A DNA stretch of 64,000 nt, from contig JADGAN010000010.1 of assembly GCA_015231955.1 (NCBI GenBank), positions 1-64,000 on the forward strand, given 5' to 3'. The translations under genes were made by a program, and so were the position numbers. Under the pieces are notes generated by a model. It ran no database searches. It was not told the origin of the DNA and worked only from the letters and a program-made list of their open reading frames with translations. This document shows positions 26,854 through 35,815 of the stretch, one piece after another; position 1 is the first letter of the stretch; each line of letters begins with the position of its first letter. Source of the DNA: Oligoflexia bacterium. Its GTDB lineage: Bacteria; Bdellovibrionota; Bacteriovoracia; Bacteriovoracales; Bacteriovoracaceae.

Positions 26854-28134
26854 ATGAATATTGTTGAGAATATAGGGCATGGTTTAACTTTTATCAATAA
26901 AGAATGCTATGATTTATCGATGCTAAAACTTTTAAAAGAGAATCCTCATTGTGATAGTGGAATGATTTCTTATTTTGGGTGGCGACATTTGTGGAGCTTT
27001 GACTGTCTTGTATTATCTGTGTTGCTTTCGCTTGCTTGTGATGGCAAAAAAATAATAAAGATCTTTAAGCGGCATGCAGGAATCAAGGATCTACCTAGCG
27101 ATGAATTTGTTGGTTTTCATCTATTGCATCAGCAGTGCCATCTTAAAGATAGCACTATCGCACTTTCATTAGAAAATTGGTTTAATCAGCAATCCAATGC
27201 TGTCATCCAGAAAGTACGAAAGGTGGATGAGCATGATGATCGATCCATTCGCCTGCTTTCTTGCGAGGAGTGGGTTAAGCATCCTTTTCCTACTTTGTGG
27301 GCATTTATTTCAGATGAAAGGTGCAGGATGCACCAGCATGGAGTTTACCTGGTTCATAAATACGTTTTGCAACAATCTAAATGTTTTAACGGTCACAATG
27401 CATGCCAGGCGTCCTTTGAAAATAAAATTTCAATTCTAACCTATCAGATGCATAAAAAGAAGGTGCAATTTAATCTGCTGCAAGAGGAATTGAGTCTACT
27501 GAGGGATCAATTAGGAAAAGAAAAAAATGAAAATCAAAAATTACGAGAAGTAAATTCGCAACTCGAGACTAAAATTAAAAATATTAAGGACTCCGAAATT
27601 AATGAAGGAAAATTGTTGCATGTTATCCGGAAATTAAAATATGAATTAAATAAAGTTTCTCAAGAAAAAGAGAGCAGCTACGTGATTCCAACTTGCGGCC
27701 ATAATCAAAATCACAATTGTGCTTGTAAAATGGTTTCGGATGCGCTTTTAGTAGAAAATCAAGAGAGCTATTGCTCCTCCGAGAAAAGCAATGATCAGGA
27801 AGTAGTTACGCTATCTAGTAACAAGATTCAATCATTAGCTCTAGTAGGAGGACTTGAAAGAATGGCGCTAAAGTATAAGCAGATAGTAGAAGAAATGGGC
27901 ATCAGCTTTCTCTATCATAATGGGGAGTGTAGTGGTGGAAGTACGCCACTTAAGACAATTGTGCAAAAGAGCGATGTTGTATTGTTTATTACAAATGTTA
28001 ACGGTCATGGTGCACTTGATATAGTCAAGAAAAGTTGTAAGAAATTAAACAAAGGTTTTATGGCAATCAATAAATGTGGGCCTCAAACATTAAGGCAGAT
28101 AATCGAGAATATCCCTACTAGTAGGGCCGTCTAG
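26854..28134 (+). CDS. DUF2325 domain protein with a Cys/His cluster
   Basis: 426 residues. A helical N-terminal region is followed by a coiled coil (about 195-275), a compact CGHNQNHNCAC cluster at about 281-291 that could bind a metal, and a C-terminal DUF2325 domain (about 327-420: SLALVGG, FLYHNG, SDVVLFITNVNGHGAL, KSCKKLNKGF). The function of DUF2325 is not established. The ATG at 26854 is chosen over upstream starts because GGAGG lies 4 nt before it and it falls after operator site 2. The regulatory link to the upstream unit suggests a metal or stress response (inference). Confidence 0.75.
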   Translation: MNIVENIGHGLTFINKECYDLSMLKLLKENPHCDSGMISYFGWRHLWSFDCLVLSVLLSLACDGKKIIKIFKRHAGIKDLPSDEFVGFHLLHQQCHLKDSTIALSLENWFNQQSNAVIQKVRKVDEHDDRSIRLLSCEEWVKHPFPTLWAFISDERCRMHQHGVYLVHKYVLQQSKCFNGHNACQASFENKISILTYQMHKKKVQFNLLQEELSLLRDQLGKEKNENQKLREVNSQLETKIKNIKDSEINEGKLLHVIRKLKYELNKVSQEKESSYVIPTCGHNQNHNCACKMVSDALLVENQESYCSSEKSNDQEVVTLSSNKIQSLALVGGLERMALKYKQIVEEMGISFLYHNGECSGGSTPLKTIVQKSDVVLFITNVNGHGALDIVKKSCKKLNKGFMAINKCGPQTLRQIIENIPTSRAV

Positions 28135-28153
28135 CAAAAAATTACTTTTAAGT

Positions 28154-28666
28154 TTAGAGTCCACATGTGAAAAAGAATTTTTCCCAGGCATTGATTTGAG
28201 TGGCATCAGAATGGATCACGTCAGTAATGCGTCCGCCACCACCCACAGCAGTGAGATAATTTCCCTTGAATGTTTGAATAGCATAGTAACCTCCTCCTAG
28301 AGAAATCAGCGTGAATTTTTCCCAATCGAGTTGTCTTGTGGCATCGGAATGGATCACGTCAGTAATGCGTCCGCCACCGCCCACAGCAGTGAGGTAGTTG
28401 CCTGTGGCAGTTTTGATTCCATAGGGAATAGGAACCCCAACCCCTGGATCTATCAGCGTGAATTTCTCCCATGAGCGAACTTTTTTTGCATCTGAGTGAA
28501 TGACATCGGTGATGCGTCCACCCCCTCCTACTGCAGTCAAGTAGTGGCCGCTGTAGGTTTTTATACTACAGGTGGTGGGTGCATTGGCAGCGTATGTTCC
28601 AGAATTGAAGGTAAATGATATAAAAAGTGATAAGAGAGAGGCCTTTATAAGATTGCTTTTTTTCAT
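28154..28666 (-). CDS. Secreted three-fold symmetric beta-trefoil protein
   Basis: 170 residues with a signal peptide ending near YAA (about 27). The mature part is three copies of about 45 residues, each with YLTAVGGGGRITDVIHSDA followed by a WEKF motif (at about 42, 91 and 137). This matches the fascin/hisactophilin-type beta-trefoil pattern. C33 and C168 lie at the two ends and could staple the fold. The nearly identical loops predict three equal binding sites, perhaps for sugars or a repeated surface ligand. GGAGA precedes the ATG. It converges on the DUF2325 gene. Confidence 0.75.
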   Translation of the reverse strand: MKKSNLIKASLLSLFISFTFNSGTYAANAPTTCSIKTYSGHYLTAVGGGGRITDVIHSDAKKVRSWEKFTLIDPGVGVPIPYGIKTATGNYLTAVGGGGRITDVIHSDATRQLDWEKFTLISLGGGYYAIQTFKGNYLTAVGGGGRITDVIHSDATQINAWEKFFFTCGL

Positions 28667-29045
28667 TCGGATTCTCCATATTGTGTATGATTGAAATGAT
28701 CATGAATAAAGTCATGCATAGGCCATGCCAAAGGTGATTGTGTGAACTCAAATCTCGAGCAAGCATGCAACTCCCATGAATAGAATCCAAAATAAGCATG
28801 CTACAATAGATAAGTGGTGTATTTTTTGTCATTTTTGTCATCTTTAGTTTGATTGTATGATGTCATAAATGATCGATCGAATTGAAGATCTTCATTTTTA
28901 GAAGTAAATAAATTTTCTAGGGCCATAATTTCTTTTGTCATTTTAACTAAAATTTTTTGTGAGAATGTCGACAAGAACATGGACGACATAGTGATCTTAA
29001 GTCGTATTCAAAAAGCAACAAAATGGATTAAAAGGCGAAAATGTT
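28667..29045. other. Divergent intergenic region
   Basis: About 380 nt between the trefoil gene (minus) and the binding-protein gene (plus). It is AT-rich. Short overlapping minus-strand frames exist here, but they lack ribosome-binding sites and protein-like sequence. I see no RNA gene and no palindrome matching the nearby operators. Confidence 0.45.
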
Positions 29046-30194
29046 ATGTTTAAAGGTGGAGTTAAATTTTTTTATGCTGTTTTATTGGCAATTTTCATGA
29101 ACCTTCCAGGGTTAGTGGTCTTTGCAGAAAATGGAGTCAGCAATGGAGAGATTGTTATTGGCATGTCTAATGCTTTATCGGGATCTGCAAAAGGGTTGGG
29201 GCTTGGTGTGAAAAATGGGGCAATGGCCTATTTTGAAAAAATAAATAAGACTGGGGGCATTCATGGCCGGAAAATCAGAGTTGTTAGTTATGATGATGAA
29301 TATGAACCACAACTGGCCAGAAAAAATACAAAGAAATTGATTGATGAGGATAAAATTTTTGCACTATTTGGTTATGTAGGTACTCCCACCAGTAAGACGG
29401 TGATTAGTTATATCAGTCAAGTTGGTGTTCCATTTATCGCACCTTTTACTGGTGCTCAGTTTTTAAGAACTCCTATCAATAAAAATGTTTATAATGTACG
29501 TGCGAGCTATTTTGATGAAACAGAACTTCTTGTTAATAGAATAGTGAATGATTTAGGAATCAAGGAGATTGGAATTTTTATGCAAAATGATGGTTATGGG
29601 GCCGCAGGGCATGATGGTGTTGTTAGGGCACTGAAGAAGATCGATCTTAAGCAGGTAGGAGTTGGAAAATATAAAAGAAACACATTAGAGGTGCAAGAGG
29701 GATTAGATGAGTTAAAAAGATCACAAGCTAAAGCGGTGATCATGATTGGAGCATACAAGGCCTGTGCGGCATTTATGAAGCTGGCCAAGGCACAAGGGTT
29801 CACTCCTAAAATGTTTAATATTTCATTTGTTGGAGTAGATGAGCTTTATAAAGAGGCCGGGGAGGCCGCAGATGGAAGCTTTGTAAGTCAAGTCGTGCCT
29901 AATTTTTATGATGATTCAATGGAATTAATTAAGCAATATCAAAAAGATGTGATAAGCGATTTTAGTTTCCCCTCGCTTGAAGGATATATAGACGCTATCG
30001 TCATTGTTGAAGGGCTAAAGCAGGCAGGAAGTGATTTAACTAGAGAGAATTTTAAAAATGCAATGAAAAAAATAAATTTAAATATTGGAGGACTGCAAAT
30101 TAATTTCACAGGAAAAATTAACCAAGCACTTAATAAAGTTTATTTAACTAAGCTAACCGGTGGAAAGATTGTTACTGTAGAAAAATTAAATTAA
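29046..30194 (+). CDS. Periplasmic branched-chain amino-acid-type binding protein
   Basis: 382 residues with a signal peptide ending VFA near residue 27. The rest is a type I periplasmic-binding fold: IVIGMSNALSGSAKGLG at the start, KTGGIHGRKI, and FALFGYVGTPTS in the hinge region, as in LivJ and related proteins. There are no transporter genes beside it. Instead it starts an operon with a chemoreceptor, CheA, CheW and CheR-CheB. That context suggests it delivers a ligand to the receptor rather than to an ABC transporter (inference). Confidence 0.88.
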   Translation: MFKGGVKFFYAVLLAIFMNLPGLVVFAENGVSNGEIVIGMSNALSGSAKGLGLGVKNGAMAYFEKINKTGGIHGRKIRVVSYDDEYEPQLARKNTKKLIDEDKIFALFGYVGTPTSKTVISYISQVGVPFIAPFTGAQFLRTPINKNVYNVRASYFDETELLVNRIVNDLGIKEIGIFMQNDGYGAAGHDGVVRALKKIDLKQVGVGKYKRNTLEVQEGLDELKRSQAKAVIMIGAYKACAAFMKLAKAQGFTPKMFNISFVGVDELYKEAGEAADGSFVSQVVPNFYDDSMELIKQYQKDVISDFSFPSLEGYIDAIVIVEGLKQAGSDLTRENFKNAMKKINLNIGGLQINFTGKINQALNKVYLTKLTGGKIVTVEKLN

Positions 30195-30241
30195 AAAAAC
30201 AGACGTTCTGATCACGCAATTAAACTATCGAGAGGTAATTC

Positions 30242-31969
30242 ATGAGTTTGCAGAAAATTTTAAGCAAAATGAACTTGAAAAATAGGATTTTGATTCCTGC
30301 TAATTTAGTTTCAACAATACTCTTGCTAGCATTAGTAGCAGGTGTTTACATTTACCAAAAAACTTCTTCTTCTGCTTCAGAACAGCTAATCACCAAGGTC
30401 GGTTTTATTTCAAATTTCTTAAGTGAATCCAGTAAAATATATATTCAAAACTGGGATTTAAATGCTCTTGAAAGTTTTGTGAAAATGAGTGTCGCTGACT
30501 CAGATATAAATTATGCTGTGTTTTATGATAATAACGGCAAAATCATGACTGAATCTAGTAAGATTATAGAGTCCCCTGATATTTTTAAAAAAGTGATAGA
30601 AATAAAATCAGATGAGGATGTAGTTGTTGGTAAACTGGTTATTGGCTATAATTTTGCGGGAGTGACTAAAACCATTCGCAGTGTCCTTTTATTTTTATTG
30701 TTGGGAGCAGTTATTACTCAACTTATAATTTCAATTACACTGAGTACGGTGGCGAATAACATTTCACAACCATTGGAAGAGGTTATGGATTTTTTGAAAA
30801 AAAGTGTGATTAAAATCAATGATATTTCTAAAAATCTTATAAGTAGCAGTGCTGTTCTTTTAAAAGGGGTAAATAGTCAAAGTACATCGATGCAAGAGAC
30901 AGTGGCCTCGATTTCAGAAATTCGCAGCATGAGCAAACAAACTAACGATAAAGTCGAAAGCTCGTTGGAGTTAGGTCGCGATACCAGTAATAACGCTAAT
31001 GAGGGAGCGGCAATCATGTCATCACTCACAGAATCCATGAATGCTATACATGATGCAAATTCGCAATTAACGGAAATGGTAAATATTATACATGAAATTT
31101 CAAATAAAACGAATATTATCAATGAAATAGTTTTTCAAACTAGATTATTATCTTTTAACGCTTCTATTGAGGCTGCCAGGGCCGGGCAGCATGGAAAAGG
31201 TTTTGCAGTTGTTGCAGAAGAAGTTGGCGATTTAGCGGAAATGAGTGGGCAAGCTGCAAAAGAGATTAGTGAGTTACTTGAAAAAAGCACAAAAAAAGTA
31301 CAAGAAATTGTAACACTAACAAATAGTAAAGTAGTTAGAGGACAACAAATTTCAAAAGATGCCTTGATCTCTTTTGAGAAGATCTCAGATCATGTAAATG
31401 AAATTGTAAAATCATTTGAGACAATCAAAAACGCTACAGGCGAACAGCTCACAGGACTAGGAGAGTGTTCGATAGCATTAAATGAAATGAAAGAAGTCTC
31501 TTTTGCCAATCATAAAGTTTCTGATTCCACTGATGTATTGGCACAGAATTTGAATAGTGAATCTTGCGAGATCAAGAAATTTGCCGAGGTGATTGAGATG
31601 ATTGTTTTAGGATTAAAAGACGTTGAAAGTAAAAAAAACAAGACAGGTACTTATGTTGAATCCCTGCTGAATTTAAAGAGTGAAGAATTGAATAGAAATA
31701 AAAAATTCAAGAGCAATTATGATAGTAGTAATAGTGTGGTTTCGGTAGTGGCAGCAAATGACAATAAAATTAACGGTCATGTTGAAAGTGCAGATATAGA
31801 AGATGTTGGTTTTTATAGCAAGAAAATATCTGAAAAAATAAAAGAAAATCCTTTTAAAGGTAATAGTAGAAAATCTGCTGATGCCGATGTTAAGCATTTA
31901 TCTCAATATTTTGAAGAGCATGAATCAGAAAGGGATGGGACAGAGCAGAAAGATAAAAAGGCCGCATAA
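30242..31969 (+). CDS. Methyl-accepting chemotaxis protein, cluster 2
   Basis: 575 residues: membrane helix about 17-37, a short periplasmic domain of about 105 residues with a PAS/Cache-like [15 protein letters not shown] motif, membrane helix about 146-168, then a signalling rod with tip [20 protein letters not shown] long polar C-terminal extension (about 470-575) follows the rod and has no pentapeptide. GAGAGG precedes the ATG. The small sensor domain is consistent with sensing through the binding protein encoded 47 nt upstream. Confidence 0.92.
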   Translation: MSLQKILSKMNLKNRILIPANLVSTILLLALVAGVYIYQKTSSSASEQLITKVGFISNFLSESSKIYIQNWDLNALESFVKMSVADSDINYAVFYDNNGKIMTESSKIIESPDIFKKVIEIKSDEDVVVGKLVIGYNFAGVTKTIRSVLLFLLLGAVITQLIISITLSTVANNISQPLEEVMDFLKKSVIKINDISKNLISSSAVLLKGVNSQSTSMQETVASISEIRSMSKQTNDKVESSLELGRDTSNNANEGAAIMSSLTESMNAIHDANSQLTEMVNIIHEISNKTNIINEIVFQTRLLSFNASIEAARAGQHGKGFAVVAEEVGDLAEMSGQAAKEISELLEKSTKKVQEIVTLTNSKVVRGQQISKDALISFEKISDHVNEIVKSFETIKNATGEQLTGLGECSIALNEMKEVSFANHKVSDSTDVLAQNLNSESCEIKKFAEVIEMIVLGLKDVESKKNKTGTYVESLLNLKSEELNRNKKFKSNYDSSNSVVSVVAANDNKINGHVESADIEDVGFYSKKISEKIKENPFKGNSRKSADADVKHLSQYFEEHESERDGTEQKDKKAA

Positions 31970-32031
31970 AGGTTTGTGTGCAGAAAAGGCAACAAGAATT
32001 GAATTAATACGCGGATAGGCGAGGAATTATT

Positions 32032-33780
32032 GTGATAGAGATGGATGAAGAAACCACCCAGGTGGTAATTGCAGATGTTCATGATTGCATAGAAACTTGG
32101 GAGAAAACTTGTTTAGAATTAGAGCATAATGTCTCGATAGAATTAATCAATACTTTGTTTCGGGTGGCCCATAATTTAAAGGGACTATCTCAAACTTACG
32201 GGTTTATTCATTTTGGTAAAATGGTACATACCATAGAAGACATTATTGTTTTAATAAAGAAAAATCCAGGTTTGATGTGCCAAGAGGCATTGGCATATTT
32301 TTTTAAGTGCCATACTCTACTATCTGCATGGGTAGATAAGATGATTGCTGACCCGAATTGCCTGCCGCAACCGGCGTTATCAAAAGAGATCTTAAATCAG
32401 ACACGGTACCTGCTTTTGAAATTTAATAGCACAACTAATACCACTGAATGTGTTGCTAATCGACCGATAGAGATAGAAAAAAGTTCTTTGGCCGAAAACG
32501 CAAAGGAGAATCGAGATAAGCGTAATGATGGGCAATTGATTACTAAAAATTCAAATATCAGAGTACAAACTAAAAAAGTAGATGAATTAATAAAAATCAT
32601 TAGCGAACTTTCAATCCAACTTTCTATTGTTAATTATCATAAAAAAAATAGTTGTCTCGAAAGTCCTTTTTGTTTGAAATCAATTGAGGCAAGCTATAAA
32701 TTAATTAGGGAATTACAACAGAAAGGTATTTCACTCCGCTTACAGGGCCTAGCGAATTTATTTCAAAAATTAGAAAGAGCAGCATTGGATGTTTCTATAG
32801 ACTTAAACAAAAAAATTGAGGTTGAGACCAAAGGAGAGGAGTGTGAACTAGATAAGACCGTCTTAGAGAAAATTGCGGAGCCGCTGATTCATATTATTAG
32901 AAATGCGGTGGATCATGGTTTGGAAAGTGAGCAAGAGAGAGTGAGTGCCAATAAGAATAAAGTTGGAAAGATTTTTTTAAACGCTTCTTATGTTGGCAAT
33001 ACCTTGGCGATTGAGATTAGCGATGATGGCAAAGGTTTGAATTATGAAAAGATAAGACAAAAAGCAATTGAAAAGGGCATAATTCGAGAAGAGGAAGAGC
33101 TGAGCAAAAATGAACTTGCTCAATTAATTTTTCATGCAGGATTATCTACGGCCGATAAAGTTACTGCGATTTCTGGCAGAGGTGTTGGGATGGATGTGGT
33201 AAAAACCACCATATCATCCTTATCGGGAAGCATTATCATCGAATCTATAGAAGGCCAAGGAACCTTATTTAAAATATTTGTGCCGCTTAGTCTTACGCTG
33301 GTGGAAGTTTTAATCGTAAAATTAAATAAAGTGAGATATCTCATCCCTGTTCAGGATATTCAAGAAATTGTCGATTTAAAAAAATTTAAAATTCAGACTC
33401 AAACCGCAGGGAAAATTTATTTTGATTTAAGAGGTGAAATAGTTCCTATCATTAATTTGGCCGATTTTTATCCCTCTGTTTCAAGCCAACAAGAGACTCC
33501 TTTTCTAAAGAACCAAGATAAGCAAACGAACGATTCCTATTTAGATATAAATAACAAAGATAGAGAGCTTTGTTTGATTGTGGAATATAAGCATAGAAAA
33601 ATTGCTTTAAAGATAGATAGCTTGGAATACCAAGAGCAGATCATAGCTCGTGAACTTACTGGGCAGACTTCCAATAAACATTTATACAAAGGGTGTACCG
33701 TATTAGGGGATGGTACACCGGGATTGATCTTGGATATCTATAGTGTATTTTCAGCATTTGAGCATGTAATTTTAAAATAA
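32032..33780 (+). CDS. cheA: CheA histidine kinase, cluster 2
   Basis: 582 residues. The Hpt domain has H47 in RVAHNLKG. No clear P2 domain is seen in the linker (about 125-180). Dimerisation and ATPase domains follow, with LIHIIRNAVDHG and ISDDGKGLN, then a CheW-like domain ending near 575. The start is GTG at 32032 with GAGGAA about 5 nt upstream. The protein is clearly divergent from the CheA at 4164, so the two arrays are probably separate rather than a recent duplication. Confidence 0.94.
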   Translation: MIEMDEETTQVVIADVHDCIETWEKTCLELEHNVSIELINTLFRVAHNLKGLSQTYGFIHFGKMVHTIEDIIVLIKKNPGLMCQEALAYFFKCHTLLSAWVDKMIADPNCLPQPALSKEILNQTRYLLLKFNSTTNTTECVANRPIEIEKSSLAENAKENRDKRNDGQLITKNSNIRVQTKKVDELIKIISELSIQLSIVNYHKKNSCLESPFCLKSIEASYKLIRELQQKGISLRLQGLANLFQKLERAALDVSIDLNKKIEVETKGEECELDKTVLEKIAEPLIHIIRNAVDHGLESEQERVSANKNKVGKIFLNASYVGNTLAIEISDDGKGLNYEKIRQKAIEKGIIREEEELSKNELAQLIFHAGLSTADKVTAISGRGVGMDVVKTTISSLSGSIIIESIEGQGTLFKIFVPLSLTLVEVLIVKLNKVRYLIPVQDIQEIVDLKKFKIQTQTAGKIYFDLRGEIVPIINLADFYPSVSSQQETPFLKNQDKQTNDSYLDINNKDRELCLIVEYKHRKIALKIDSLEYQEQIIARELTGQTSNKHLYKGCTVLGDGTPGLILDIYSVFSAFEHVILK

Positions 33781-33799
33781 TTACAAGGAAAGGGAAAGC

Positions 33800-34300
33800 G
33801 TGAGAAAAAAAACCAGATTTCATTTAGATGATTATGATAAAAAATATTTGATTTTCCGTCTGGGAAATCAATATTTTGGTACACCATTGCTTGCTGTTAA
33901 TGAGGTGATTAGGCCTTTGGAAATCACCCCAGTGGCCAGTGATATTCCTTTCTTTAAGGGCGCAATTAATCTTAGAGGAGAAGTTGTTGCCATCATGGAT
34001 TTGCGCGAACTATTTAATATCGATACCGCCTATGGACCTGATACGTCGTATTTAATTTTTTACTCTTCGCGTGGGATTATTGGTGTGGTTGTGGATAGAA
34101 TCCATTGCATAATGACTTTTCAAGATGAAAGTTTTCAGAAAAATCAAGTTATAGATGTATCGCAGAAATTTTCTTTTATTAAAGGTATCGCGCGTACAGA
34201 ATCTTATCTGGTCACTATTATTGATTTAGAGCTACTAGTGAAAAACGATGCAACTATTAATATTTGTGAATTAGAAGAAAAAATGGGAACAGCAGTATAA
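33800..34300 (+). CDS. cheW: CheW coupling protein, cluster 2
   Basis: 166 residues forming one CheW domain: YLIFRLGNQYFGTPLL at the start and FFKGAINLRGEVVAIMDLR in the core. The start is GTG, preceded by AAGGAAAGGG. It lies 19 nt after cheA and 6 nt before the CheR-CheB fusion, so the genes are translated from one compact transcript. Confidence 0.93.
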   Translation: MRKKTRFHLDDYDKKYLIFRLGNQYFGTPLLAVNEVIRPLEITPVASDIPFFKGAINLRGEVVAIMDLRELFNIDTAYGPDTSYLIFYSSRGIIGVVVDRIHCIMTFQDESFQKNQVIDVSQKFSFIKGIARTESYLVTIIDLELLVKNDATINICELEEKMGTAV

Positions 34301-34306
34301 TAATAC

Positions 34307-35797
34307 ATGGAAAAAACAATTTTATCGGTGCTTAAATTAATTGAGAATATTCTTGGGCATTCAATCATAAATGATCCCGTGTGGAGCAAAAGTATTGAAT
34401 TATTCTTGAACGAAGAACTGAAGCATGCAGGTCTCAAAGATTGTACTGAATACATGAATTTGTTATTGAGTAACGATATAAAGCTTAATCAGTTTATACA
34501 TAAAGTGTTGATTCATAAAACACGATGGTTTCGAGAAGATTTCTATTTAAGTTATCTACAAAATATTTTTGACACTTTAAAGCAAAAGCATGTTCTTGAA
34601 GTTGATTTTAATGTTTTAAGTGTAGCATGCTCTACTGGACAAGAGGTATACTCCTTGGGCCTTTATTTGGAACATATAAAAAGAAAAATGATAAAAGTAA
34701 ATTATCAATTAACTGGAATTGATATTGATGTCTATTCTTTGAATCAGGCCGAAAATGCTATGTATTCTTTAGATCAATTTAAATTAATCCCCCAGGAGTA
34801 TCATTGCTTGTTGAAGAAAATTGAAGATGGAAATAGCGGTAGCTTTTCCATCGATCAAGAGATCAGGAAATGTTGTGATTTTTTACGATTTAATATTTAC
34901 AGTGATGATTTTAAAGCACTTGGAAAATATGATTTGATTTTATGCAGAAATGTTTTGATCTATTTTGAAAAATCCACTGCACTTAAAATTGTTGAAAACA
35001 TGTATAATGTTTTGAATGACAGAGGAATTATTGTCTTTGGGTCATCAGAAAGTATGAGCTTTACAGATTTAGGATTAGAAAATATTAGGCCTAATATCTA
35101 TCAAAAAAAAATAAAAAAAATAGATAGAAGCACCCAGGATGTTTCAAAAGCAAACCCAACGGTGATAGCTAATCTTAATAAAGATGAACAAACCATCCCT
35201 AAACGTAAAATTTCAAGAATAAAGGCACTTACAAGACCTGAAGTGATTCTAATTGGTTCTAGTACTGGCGGGGTGAGTGTGCTAAACCATATTTTAAAAG
35301 AGATGCCTAACAATTGTCCTCCTATCGTTGTTGTTCAGCATATCGAAGAATCTTTTGCTAGTACGTTTGCACAAAACTTAGCGGAGACAGCAAAACTTAA
35401 ATTAATAACAGAAAATAAAAATTTTTTAAAACCTGGTCACCTTTATTGTTCTCCTGGTGACTACCATATAGAGCTGAAAAACACAGGGAGCGGAATTTTG
35501 TTTTTATTATCAAAGCTCTCTCCTCGCAAAGGCCATCGTCCTTGTATTGATATACTCTTTAAAAGTGCAACTTTATTTGCAGAACATACGATGGCCATCA
35601 TCCTCACTGGAATGGGACAAGATGGTGCTGATGGTATGGAATCTTTGTTTACAAATGGTGCTTATACAATGGTTCAAGATGAACAATCTTCTGTGGTTTT
35701 TGGAATGCCCAAAGAGGCCTTAAATAGAAAATGCGTTCACTTTTGTGGAGATATCGAGGAACTGCGACTAAAAATTATTACTGCCATTGCAGCTTAA
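34307..35797 (+). CDS. CheR-CheB fusion: receptor methyltransferase and methylesterase
   Basis: 496 residues. Residues about 1-268 are CheR, with SVACSTGQEVYSL for SAM binding and YDLILCRNVLIYFE. A short linker leads to a CheB catalytic domain (about 310-494) with S319 in GSSTGG, H345 in QHIEES and D439 in MGQDGA all present. There is no receiver domain, so the esterase would escape the usual control by CheA phosphorylation. Putting opposing enzymes in one chain fixes their ratio. It is the last gene of cluster 2. Confidence 0.92.
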   Translation: MEKTILSVLKLIENILGHSIINDPVWSKSIELFLNEELKHAGLKDCTEYMNLLLSNDIKLNQFIHKVLIHKTRWFREDFYLSYLQNIFDTLKQKHVLEVDFNVLSVACSTGQEVYSLGLYLEHIKRKMIKVNYQLTGIDIDVYSLNQAENAMYSLDQFKLIPQEYHCLLKKIEDGNSGSFSIDQEIRKCCDFLRFNIYSDDFKALGKYDLILCRNVLIYFEKSTALKIVENMYNVLNDRGIIVFGSSESMSFTDLGLENIRPNIYQKKIKKIDRSTQDVSKANPTVIANLNKDEQTIPKRKISRIKALTRPEVILIGSSTGGVSVLNHILKEMPNNCPPIVVVQHIEESFASTFAQNLAETAKLKLITENKNFLKPGHLYCSPGDYHIELKNTGSGILFLLSKLSPRKGHRPCIDILFKSATLFAEHTMAIILTGMGQDGADGMESLFTNGAYTMVQDEQSSVVFGMPKEALNRKCVHFCGDIEELRLKIITAIAA

Positions 35798-35815
35798 TCA
35801 TACGATCACAAGAAC

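Noticed and set aside
28801-28989. 62-codon minus-strand frame in the region before the binding-protein gene
   Set aside because: No ribosome-binding site, AT-driven composition and no family resemblance.
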